Shown here in pieces: positions 7,547 through 14,138 of a stretch of 23,121 bases of DNA. Every line of letters starts with the position of its first letter. Position 1 is the stretch's first letter. Both the position numbers and the translations under genes were made by a program. Origin of the DNA: a virus; IMG/VR virus record IMGVR_UViG_3300005532_000043, positions 1 through 23,121 of that record; one strand, written 5' to 3'. The notes under the pieces are model-generated. The model did not search any database and was not told the DNA's origin. It saw nothing but the letters and a program-made list of their open reading frames with translations.

Positions 7547-10110
7547 AGAAGCAGATCGCCATCGTCATCATCGGTCTGGCGCTCCTCACCGTCGCTTACG
7601 GTCAGCAGCAATGCTCCGTAACGCTCAATCGCGCACTTCACTTCGGACCCGTATCGGAGTCGCTTGCGACCACTGACTCGGTAGGGGCGTCCAAGTCAAG
7701 CTCTGGCGGCGGAGGTGGCATTCCCGCCTCAGCCGGATGGTTCTCGATCCCAAATACTGCGTGGACCAATTTGTGTCCGAATGCAGCGGGAGCGCGGCCT
7801 GATGTGCAAGGTCAAAGCGGTTGCAGCGCCGTGGTGGACGCGTGGGCTGGCGGTGCGGCTGACACAGTGCGAAACCGTCTCTATTTCACAGGTGGCGGTC
7901 ATCACGATTACTACGGCAACGAAATTTACGCGCTCGACCTGAACACGCTGACGATTTCGACACTAAACCGAGCGAGCGATGCCAGCAGCTTGAACACTAA
8001 TTCCAATTCGTACGACACGATGCCGGATGGGACGCCTGGCGCAAGGCACACTTACGGCGGCATCGCGTACTACCCGGATAATGACTCTATCGTGATGATG
8101 GGCGGAGGACCGCCTAATCCGGGCGGAACGGTTTCGACGACGTGGGCAATCAGCATCTCGAAGCTGAATCCGGCAACGACGATGGGCGTGCAACCCTCGG
8201 GCGCGGCAAAAAACATGAACCCGACTCTTGTCGGCGGTTCGCTTGTCGGTCAGTTCGGAAACGTCGAGGCGTACGACCCGAATATGCGGCTGATGTATCT
8301 GTGGGAACCGTGGGAGAGTCAGCCCGGCCAACTCTGGAGCTACAATCAGGCGACGAACACCTACACGTTCATTCGTTCGATGACTGATTCCGGCGCTTTT
8401 AGCGACGGAGACCAGAGCGGCACTTACGACCCTGTGCATCAGATTCTATACGCTGTCGGCAACGGAAAGATTCTCGCGGTAAGCATGGCGAGCGGGAGTA
8501 ATCACGTTCCAACGAATTACGGCAGCGCGAGCGGGTGCAACACTGCGGCTGTCTCATCCACTCATCCGGGCGTAGCTTATGATTACGCAGACGGCAATCT
8601 TGTCATCTGGAACGGCGGAAATTCCGTCACCGTTTTCAACTCAACTTCGCACACATGTACGACTGAGACTTACAGCGGCGGTCCGACAACGGTCGGTGCG
8701 AATGGCACATTTACGCGCTGGCAGTACTTCCCGTCGCTCGGTGTGTTTGCGGTCTGCAATTCGAAATCTGAAAATTGCTTCACGTTGCGTCGCACCGTGG
8801 ACGTAGTTTCCGCGAACGGCTTTGCGAATCGTGTTGCTGGAATCAACACGCCGGGCGGTGCAAGCTCGATTGTTAGTTGGCAGAGCTTCGATACCTACCC
8901 GCAGACAAACAAGCAGCAGTACTTCCAGACGAATATCGCGTCGCAGCTGAATACGGATTGCACGCAGGCTAACACGGATGGTTGCGCTCTCGAGTTTTCT
9001 TTCAAGAACGGCGACTTTCAGGCCGGGCCCGGCTGGTTCAACTACAATTTTTCTCCGAGTTTGACCGCGTTGTACGGCCAGAACTCAGAGTTTTACGTAC
9101 AGTACAAGGAACGCATCACATCGTCGGCGCTCTCGCGTTCGTCATGGGATAGCGGATTCACCGACTGGAAAATGGCGATTCTGCGCGAGGGCGACAGTAA
9201 TACTACGCAGGCAACGAACTGTTCTAGCACGCCTACGGATTTGGTGCTCGATTCGGATGCCGGGCACATTGCATCTGCGGTGATGCCGTGGGTGTATGTC
9301 AACTGCGGAAACGCAGGCACGCTGAATTTTCTTAACTCTCCGTTTCAGCCGATTCAGTATCCGCTGGTTTCTGGCGCAACGGACCTGCTGGACCAGCCAG
9401 CAAGCGGCGGTCCGCATTACGGCAGTGGAGTGAATGGCTCAACGGTGCCGGTAACGGACCCAACAGCGTGGAACTTCACGGCCAATGAGTGGTTTACGAT
9501 TCAGGCGCACGTGAAAATCGGCACATGGAATACGGCGACTTCGGTAATCGAGATGTGGGCGTGTCATCAGGGACAGCCATGCAGGCTGGTGACGAATGCG
9601 GCGGATGCTGCGCTGAACGACACGGGCGGAAGCGTCACTGACAAGTTCGGAGCTATTGTGCTGCTGCCCTACGCAACGGGCGCAACGTGGCTCACAAACG
9701 TGAACTACTGGTACGACGACCTGATTGTATCGAATCGGCGCATACCGGACCCGGATGTGGCGACGCCCAATGCGCCGGATTCGTTGTCGCTTTCCTCGAT
9801 TTCGAGTTCGAGCATCACCGTCAACTGGAGAGTGAACTCGAACAACGGAACGGCGCAGGACGACACGGGCTTTCTCGTCGAGCGATGCACCGGGACAGTT
9901 GGAACGTGCATGCCTAATCCGCAATCGGGCTTCACGCAGATTGGCACGACCGCGGCCCACGCTTCCAGCTACGTGGACAATACGGTGAGTGCGGGGCACA
10001 CGTACACGTATCGGGTGCGAGCCAAAAACGCGAACGGAAATTCCGCTTACACTGTCGCAATTTGTTTCAACTCGGGTTCTACTACTTGCGGCGGTACTGC
10101 GGCGATTTAG
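7543..10110 (+). CDS. Secreted multidomain protein: Kelch-like propeller, jelly-roll-like region, Fn3
   Basis: 855 aa with a GTG start overlapping the previous stop (GTGA). Residues 1-20 (MKKQIAIVIIGLALLTVAYG) are a classic Sec signal peptide. Residue ~39 onward carries one SESLATTDSV repeat and a Ser/Gly linker. About 65-440 shows recurring blade-like strands: RNRLYFTGGGHHDYYGNEIY, NDSIVMMGGGPP, YDPVHQILYAVGNGK and YDYADGNLVIWNGG. These fit a six- to seven-bladed Kelch/galactose-oxidase-like propeller. About 445-740 (CALEFSFKNGDFQAGPGW, then TDWKMAILREGD, and NEWFTIQAHVKIGTW) looks like a concanavalin/polysaccharide-lyase-type jelly roll. About 745-848 is an Fn3 domain (ITVNW ... YTYRVRAKNANGNS). 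The design suggests glycan binding or cleavage outside the cell; no catalytic residues can be assigned. Base composition appears less GC-rich than the capsid genes. Confidence 0.82.
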   Translation: MKKQIAIVIIGLALLTVAYGQQQCSVTLNRALHFGPVSESLATTDSVGASKSSSGGGGGIPASAGWFSIPNTAWTNLCPNAAGARPDVQGQSGCSAVVDAWAGGAADTVRNRLYFTGGGHHDYYGNEIYALDLNTLTISTLNRASDASSLNTNSNSYDTMPDGTPGARHTYGGIAYYPDNDSIVMMGGGPPNPGGTVSTTWAISISKLNPATTMGVQPSGAAKNMNPTLVGGSLVGQFGNVEAYDPNMRLMYLWEPWESQPGQLWSYNQATNTYTFIRSMTDSGAFSDGDQSGTYDPVHQILYAVGNGKILAVSMASGSNHVPTNYGSASGCNTAAVSSTHPGVAYDYADGNLVIWNGGNSVTVFNSTSHTCTTETYSGGPTTVGANGTFTRWQYFPSLGVFAVCNSKSENCFTLRRTVDVVSANGFANRVAGINTPGGASSIVSWQSFDTYPQTNKQQYFQTNIASQLNTDCTQANTDGCALEFSFKNGDFQAGPGWFNYNFSPSLTALYGQNSEFYVQYKERITSSALSRSSWDSGFTDWKMAILREGDSNTTQATNCSSTPTDLVLDSDAGHIASAVMPWVYVNCGNAGTLNFLNSPFQPIQYPLVSGATDLLDQPASGGPHYGSGVNGSTVPVTDPTAWNFTANEWFTIQAHVKIGTWNTATSVIEMWACHQGQPCRLVTNAADAALNDTGGSVTDKFGAIVLLPYATGATWLTNVNYWYDDLIVSNRRIPDPDVATPNAPDSLSLSSISSSSITVNWRVNSNNGTAQDDTGFLVERCTGTVGTCMPNPQSGFTQIGTTAAHASSYVDNTVSAGHTYTYRVRAKNANGNSAYTVAICFNSGSTTCGGTAAI

Positions 10111-10121
10111 GAGAGGACAGA

Positions 10122-10787
10122 ATGAGAATATTTTCCACGGTTCTTCTGATGTTTGCATGCGCAGCGCACGCTGCGGCCCAGAGTCAAACGTCCAACTCAT
10201 TGCCGTTTACCGCGTTCGCTGCGCCTCCCGCGCCGGTGCTGACTTCGCTCGGCGGCCTCACGGCGAAGGGCAATATCTACGCCGGCGCGAAGATGCCGAT
10301 TAACGGGACCGGCTTTTCGAGCTCCTGCATCGTCAATGTGGACGGCACAGCGCAGCCGACCTCGACATTTGCGTTTGTCTCGGCTACGGAAATCGACTAC
10401 ACGATTCCTGCGTCTCTGGGGTCTGTGGCGGGAAGCGCGCACACGCTGACTGTCAGTTGCCCGCAACCGGCGCTTGCCGAGAATATCCCGGTGACACTCC
10501 CAAACGCCGTGGCGAAAGTCGCATACTCGGCGGCCCTCACGAGCCAGTTCTCGGTCCAGAATGGGACCGCTCCGTATCGCTGGAATTTGTCGCAAGGTTC
10601 GTCACTTCCAACGGGCTTGTCTTTGTCGCCATCGACGGGCGTTGTAAGCGGCATCCCTTCCTCTGCCGCCTCCGTCGCCTTCAATTTTTTCGTCAGTGAC
10701 GCTGCGGGCGTCGCCTGCACGAATAGCACCGGGCTTCTCGCGGCAATGCTCAAGCCGGGCGTGCGAATCGGGGCGGCCGGAAAGTGA
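10122..10787 (+). CDS. Secreted IPT/TIG plus putative-Ig (He_PIG-like) protein
   Basis: 221 aa from ATG 10122, chosen because GGAGAGG lies about six bases upstream; an upstream in-frame ATG (10062) overlaps the previous gene and has no SD site. Residues 1-19 are a Sec signal peptide (RIFSTVLLMFACAAHAAA|QS). About 30-115 is an IPT/TIG-type Ig fold: LTSLGGLTAKGN, then INGTGFSSSCIVNVDG, then FVSATEIDYTIPASLG. About 135-200 matches the putative-Ig He_PIG pattern: APYRWNLSQGSSLPTGLSLS, then GVVSGIPSSAASVAFNFFVSDAAG. Both folds act as binding or spacer modules in surface proteins and are abundant in Acidobacteriota. The gene closes the exoprotein cassette and overlaps the next one by GTGA. Confidence 0.83.
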   Translation: MRIFSTVLLMFACAAHAAAQSQTSNSLPFTAFAAPPAPVLTSLGGLTAKGNIYAGAKMPINGTGFSSSCIVNVDGTAQPTSTFAFVSATEIDYTIPASLGSVAGSAHTLTVSCPQPALAENIPVTLPNAVAKVAYSAALTSQFSVQNGTAPYRWNLSQGSSLPTGLSLSPSTGVVSGIPSSAASVAFNFFVSDAAGVACTNSTGLLAAMLKPGVRIGAAGK

Positions 10788-11053
10788 CGGAATCCGTGAA
10801 CGGCATCTGGAAGAGCATCGCACTCTTCCTCGGCGGCGTCGTTCTCAGTCTCACCGCCATGTGGGCAACCTATGTGCGCGGGGCAATCTCACGCGCCGAC
10901 ATGGAGCAATACGTCAATCAGCGTTTCAGCTCCATCGAGCAGCGGCTTGCCGAACTCAGCCGAAATATGACGGAGCTGCGAGAACTGACCGCGCGGATCG
11001 ACGAGCGCACGGCTCGCGGCGCCGGCAAGCAACAAAAGGAGCAAGCCCAATGA
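10784..11053 (+). CDS. Small membrane protein with C-terminal coiled coil
   Basis: 89 aa with a GTG start overlapping the previous stop. One transmembrane helix (IALFLGGVVLSLTAMWATYV, about 11-30) precedes a periplasm- or cytoplasm-facing coiled coil (RFSSIEQRLAELSRNMTELR, about 46-65). This is the shape of spanin-like or XhlA-like accessory lysis proteins and of many unassigned phage membrane proteins. It shares an ATGA overlap with the next membrane protein, so the two are probably made together. The location between secreted proteins and head closure, far from the endolysin, is odd for a lysis function. No family is recognised with certainty. Confidence 0.75.
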   Translation: MTESVNGIWKSIALFLGGVVLSLTAMWATYVRGAISRADMEQYVNQRFSSIEQRLAELSRNMTELRELTARIDERTARGAGKQQKEQAQ

Positions 11054-11433
11054 GAGCGCTGCTGATGTTCTCGGGCACGACCGCGCTGACAAGTCTTGGC
11101 GTGTGGCTACTCTATCTTCTCGGCCAGTTCCTTCACGTCCTGCTGACGGCCAACCTCGCGGTGCACAGCAAGATCAACGGCATCGGGTCATTTGCCACCT
11201 ATTTCCGCACGCGCTGGATACCGATTGCTTGCCGCTTTTTTCTGACGACACTGACCTTCGTGCTCATCTGGAATAACCCGGACCTTTTCGATATCGAGCG
11301 CTTCGTGAAAACCACCGCGACTCGCATCGCCATCGCCGGGATCCTCGGCTGGTTCTCGGACAGCGCGTTTGACAAGGTGCTATCGCTGATTCCTTGGCTC
11401 CAGAAGGAGCTTCCCGCAGTTGACGCGACATGA
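11050..11433 (+). CDS. Multi-spanning small membrane protein (holin-like?)
   Basis: 127 aa from ATG 11050, preceded by a good SD site (AAGGAG, about 11036-11041); the longer upstream frame overlaps two other genes and is ignored. Hydrophobic segments lie at about 9-38 (ALTSLGVWLLYLLGQFLHVL), 56-75 (CRFFLTTLTFVLIW) and a weaker one at 92-115. The C-terminus is polar. Size and topology are compatible with a phage holin or superinfection-exclusion type membrane protein, but nothing in the sequence is diagnostic. It overlaps both neighbours by four bases and is therefore part of the late operon. Confidence 0.74.
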   Translation: MRALLMFSGTTALTSLGVWLLYLLGQFLHVLLTANLAVHSKINGIGSFATYFRTRWIPIACRFFLTTLTFVLIWNNPDLFDIERFVKTTATRIAIAGILGWFSDSAFDKVLSLIPWLQKELPAVDAT

Positions 11434-11750
11434 GGGCAGGCCAGCTCAAGGACTTCGTGACCATTCAGCGCCCGGTCGCGCAATCGGACTCCGCTGGCCA
11501 GCGTTCGGAGTGGGAAGTCCACGTTAAAGCCTATGCGGAAGTGGTTCAGTTGCAGGGCAAGGAGCTTGTGACTGCGCGTCAGATATTTTCGAGTGTCACG
11601 ACTCGCGTGCGCCTGCGATATTTCGACGGCGCGGGAGTGGATGCTTCCATGCAGGTGCTCGTCGATGGCCGGGTGCTCGACATTCTCTCCGTGATTGATC
11701 TCAACCGGAAGCATGAAACTCTCGAACTGATGTGCGGAGAGGCTGCATAG
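11430..11750 (+). CDS. Head closure / head-tail adaptor protein (SPP1 gp16-like)
   Basis: 106 aa, ATGA overlap with the upstream gene. The pattern MRAGQLKDFVTIQRP (start), then EWEVHVKAYAEVVQLQGKEL, ARQIFSSVTTRVRLRYFDGA and VLVDGRVLDILSVIDLNRKHE is that of the phage head-tail joining family (Phage_H_T_join). Members form the ring that plugs the connector and docks the tail. The length is normal for the family. It normally follows the connector gene directly; here more than 7 kb separates them. Confidence 0.9.
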   Translation: MRAGQLKDFVTIQRPVAQSDSAGQRSEWEVHVKAYAEVVQLQGKELVTARQIFSSVTTRVRLRYFDGAGVDASMQVLVDGRVLDILSVIDLNRKHETLELMCGEAA

Positions 11751-11752
11751 GG

Positions 11753-12208
11753 ATGGCGCTTTCTTCGGTCGGTCCAGAGATTGCCGTCTCGATAGACGGC
11801 CTCGACGAGCTGGAGAAGAACCTGCTCGCGCTGCCGGAAGATTTGGCAAAGAAGGCTCTCGGCGCGGCGGCGCGCAAGGCCATGCGCGGAATGCAGCAGA
11901 GAATCCAGCAATCGGCTCCGGTGAAAACCGGCAGGCTCAAGAAGGGTATTCAGGTCCGCTCGAAGTTCATCGGCGATGGAGTCCGCGGCGGAACAATCAT
12001 CGTCAGCATCGGTTTGCAACTGAAGCCTAAAGAGCAGTCGGTCTTCTATGGGAAGTTCGTCGAACTCGGCACGGTGAGAATCAAGACTCCGCACCCCTTC
12101 ATGAAGCCCGAATTTGACGCCTCGGCCGCGTCGACGATTCAGACGTTTGCCAACGAGCTGGGAGATGCCATCGAGCGCGTCGCGCGCAAGGCGAAACCAA
12201 AGCTGTGA
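11753..12208 (+). CDS. HK97 gp10-like tail/neck protein
   Basis: 151 aa from ATG 11753; GGAGAGG at 11736-11742 is the SD site, and the more upstream ATG (11732) lies within the preceding gene. Typical family features: VSIDGLDELEKNLLALPEDL near the N-terminus, SAPVKTGRLKKGIQVR at about 61-76 (the hallmark 'P-x-x-T-G-x-L' motif), and FYGKFVELGTVRIKTPHPFM at about 98-117. The family sits between head closure and tail terminator in HK97-like phages and acts in joining head to tail. Confidence 0.9.
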   Translation: MALSSVGPEIAVSIDGLDELEKNLLALPEDLAKKALGAAARKAMRGMQQRIQQSAPVKTGRLKKGIQVRSKFIGDGVRGGTIIVSIGLQLKPKEQSVFYGKFVELGTVRIKTPHPFMKPEFDASAASTIQTFANELGDAIERVARKAKPKL

Positions 12209-12618
12209 GCGAGGCAATGACCATCGAAGAAGTGATGCGCGCGCGACTGATGGCAGATACCGATCTCGGGCCGCTCATCGGCGACCGGATTGCGCCAGAT
12301 GTCGCACCGGGTAAGGCGCAATTCCCATTCTTGCTCTATCAGCGGCTGAGTGCGCAGGAAGAATATGACATCGAAGGCGCACCGTTCATGGAGATCGCGC
12401 GTATTCAATATTCCTCCCTTGGCGAAACGTGGATTGCGGCGCGACGCCTCAGCGATGCCGTGCGGTCTGTCGCGCTCGGCGTGCGGGGAACTTTCGATGG
12501 TATCGTCATCGATTCGGTTTACGTGGCCGACCAGCGGGACCAGGGCTATGACGAGATTGCGGGTTCCTACCGATGGGACTTGGACCTCGAAATCTATCGG
12601 ACTCAAATTCAAACTTGA
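12205..12618 (+). CDS. Tail terminator/completion protein (DUF3168-like)
   Basis: 137 aa with a GTG start overlapping the previous stop (GTGA); ATG 12217 is a possible alternative that would remove four residues. The layout fits the tail terminator family: an N-terminal helix (VMRARLMADTDLGPLIGDRI), then PFLLYQRLSAQEEYDIEG, then ARIQYSSLGETWIAARRLSD, and a C-terminal strand DLDLEIYRTQ. These proteins cap the tail tube and set the end of tail polymerisation. Gene order (gp10-like, terminator, tube) supports the call. Confidence 0.87.
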   Translation: MSEAMTIEEVMRARLMADTDLGPLIGDRIAPDVAPGKAQFPFLLYQRLSAQEEYDIEGAPFMEIARIQYSSLGETWIAARRLSDAVRSVALGVRGTFDGIVIDSVYVADQRDQGYDEIAGSYRWDLDLEIYRTQIQT

Positions 12619-12626
12619 GGTGAGAA

Positions 12627-12998
12627 ATGCCGAGAACCGCTTTAGCAGCCGGAGCATACAAGACAATCAAGGGGCCGAATCCGGGCACCGTGAATCCGGG
12701 CGACCTGACCTTTGCGCCAGTCGCCTCCGATAACACGAATGGCAATACCTTCGTGCCTGCCGTCGGCGACATCCTGCTGATTCAGAACACCCACGCGAGT
12801 CTTGCTCGTACCATTACGCTGACGAGCTTTCCCGATGAGCGCGGCCGCCTCGGCACGATTGCGAGCTATAGCCTTGCCGCCGGTGAAATCGCATTTTTCC
12901 ATTTCGGCGACCTGACCGGATGGAAGCAGTCCGATGGCACCATCTGGCTCGACAGCAGCGGGGCCGAAATCAAATACCTGATTCTTCGCAAGCAGTAA
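12627..12998 (+). CDS. Small beta-rich phage protein of unknown function
   Basis: 123 aa with an SD site (GAGGTGA) a few bases upstream of the ATG. The sequence is beta-rich, with a VGDILLIQNTHASLARTITL segment, then GEIAFFHFGDLTGWKQSDGT, and a terminal strand IKYLILRKQ. There is no signal peptide or membrane helix. It lies between tail terminator and tail tube, where a few siphophages place a small virion protein. The compact strand pattern would suit a decoration-type or fibre-type jelly roll, but I do not recognise the family. Confidence 0.8.
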   Translation: MPRTALAAGAYKTIKGPNPGTVNPGDLTFAPVASDNTNGNTFVPAVGDILLIQNTHASLARTITLTSFPDERGRLGTIASYSLAAGEIAFFHFGDLTGWKQSDGTIWLDSSGAEIKYLILRKQ

Positions 12999-13032
12999 TT
13001 CACGCACAATTTTCTGAGAGAGGAGAAATTTC

Positions 13033-13461
13033 GTGGCAAGTAACGCAAAAACGGCAATCGGTTCGCAGTTGAAGAGAGGCGATGGCGGCTCGCCAGAAAC
13101 ATTCTCCAAGATCGCGGAAATCAAGTCGATCAAGGGGCCATCGCAGGAAGCGGACCTTATCGAGGTCACAAACCTTGATTCGACAGGCGGCTATCAGGAG
13201 TTCATTCCCGGACTAAAGAAGGGCGGCACGCTCAGTTGCGAGGCGAACCTTGTCCCGCAGGATGCGACCTTCAAGACGGTGCTCTCGGACTTCGAGACGC
13301 AGCGGAAGGCCAACTGGCAGCTCGTTCTCTCCGATCCGTCGAACACAACGGCTTCATTTGCGGGCTACGTCTCGAAGCTCGACCGGACCTTCGACCCGAA
13401 GTCCGCGATGTCCGTCACCATCGAAATCACCATCACCGGCCAAATCACCTTCGCGCCGTAA
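13033..13461 (+). CDS. Major tail tube protein
   Basis: 142 aa with a GTG start and a strong SD region (GAGAGGAGAAA, about 13016-13027). Features of siphophage tube proteins: FSKIAEIKSIKGPSQEADLI early, DSTGGYQEFIPGLKKGGTLS, KANWQLVLSDPSNTTASFAG and a C-terminal KSAMSVTIEITITGQITFAP strand pair. The protein polymerises into the hollow tail tube around the tape measure. It is followed, as expected, by the assembly chaperone and tape-measure genes. Confidence 0.92.
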   Translation: MASNAKTAIGSQLKRGDGGSPETFSKIAEIKSIKGPSQEADLIEVTNLDSTGGYQEFIPGLKKGGTLSCEANLVPQDATFKTVLSDFETQRKANWQLVLSDPSNTTASFAGYVSKLDRTFDPKSAMSVTIEITITGQITFAP

Positions 13462-13482
13462 GACACGAAAGGAACGGCATCA

Positions 13483-13872
13483 ATGGGATACGTAGCCCCG
13501 TCCAGCATTACGATCTCGCTCGACCGCGAGCGAAAGTGGCAGTTCGACATGAACGCGATGATCGCCCTCCATCAGGCGCTCGGCGCTGATGCGTTCGAGC
13601 GGATCGAGCGCCTGAAACCGGAGGAAGGGCAGCCTGCTCCAAAGCTCACGCCTGAATCTCTGGAAGTCTTCCGCGCGCTCTTCTGGTGCGGGCTTGTCAC
13701 GGGAGATCCGAAGCTCACGCTCGAGGAGGCTGGCGCGCTTGCCACACCGCGCTCGCTTATCGAAGCGCTGCCCGGAATCCTCAAGGCGATGAACGAGGGC
13801 ATGTCGGACCCTACTGTCGCGGCGGCAGCGGAGCCGTCGCGGGAACAGACCTCTGGGCCTTCTCCAGAATAA
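13483..13872 (+). CDS. Tail assembly chaperone (lambda gpG-like)
   Basis: 129 aa with an AAGGAA SD site. The sequence (KWQFDMNAMIALHQALGADA, then SLEVFRALFWCGLVTGDPKL, then LEEAGALATPRSLIEAL) matches the tail assembly chaperone pattern of a small helical protein whose first part binds the tube protein. The C-terminus becomes disordered (AAAAEPSREQTSGPSPE). The -1 frame over the last ~40 codons and beyond encodes the second chaperone segment, as in the lambda G/GT pair. These proteins guide tube subunits onto the tape measure and are not part of the final virion. Confidence 0.88.
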   Translation: MGYVAPSSITISLDRERKWQFDMNAMIALHQALGADAFERIERLKPEEGQPAPKLTPESLEVFRALFWCGLVTGDPKLTLEEAGALATPRSLIEALPGILKAMNEGMSDPTVAAAAEPSREQTSGPSPE

Positions 13873-14138
13873 GTCTCGGCCTCACGGAAGCCGACTTCGA
13901 CAGTATCAGCCCGGCCCGCTTCTTCGCTCTTTGCAGAGAATGGCGGAAGAAAGAAGAGCGCGAAGACCGCAGGACGGCCCTGGTCGCGTTCACTATAGCA
14001 AGCTGCCTCGGCAAACGGCGCGATGGAGGCGACTTCCGCATCGAGGACTTCATGCCTGGCCCGCGCGAGCCAGAAGAGCAATCGCCCGAAGAAATGCTGC
14101 AAATTTTGAGGAGCATCGATGGCAGTAACAATCGGTGA
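13830..14138 (+). CDS. Tail assembly chaperone, T-part, -1 frame relative to gpG-like gene
   Basis: The frame is open from before 13686 to 14138 and has no usable start codon after 13686, so it is probably translated by a -1 ribosomal frameshift out of the gpG-like gene; the start given is only nominal. After the end of that gene it encodes LGLTEADFDSISPARFFALC, then REWRKKEEREDRRTALVAF, then a tail ending in EQSPEEMLQILRSIDGSNNR. This layout (GLT-x-x-x-F, aromatic 'F-x-x-x-x-x-x-W', charged helix) fits the T domain. It overlaps the tape-measure start by 20 bases. No classical X-XXY-YYZ heptamer could be found in the overlap. Confidence 0.72.
   Translation, partial: GAVAGTDLWAFSRISLGLTEADFDSISPARFFALCREWRKKEEREDRRTALVAFTIASCLGKRRDGGDFRIEDFMPGPREPEEQSPEEMLQILRSIDGSNNR

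Noticed and set aside
9439-10200. 253-codon minus-strand frame opposite the end of the propeller/Fn3 protein
   Set aside because: Composition dominated by Arg, His and Val as in antisense noise; the plus-strand Fn3 domain is clear.
10696-11049. 5' extension of the membrane-protein frame beginning at ATG 10696
   Set aside because: It overlaps two other genes with good overlap-type starts and encodes an Arg-rich, noise-like sequence; ATG 11050 has a clear SD site.
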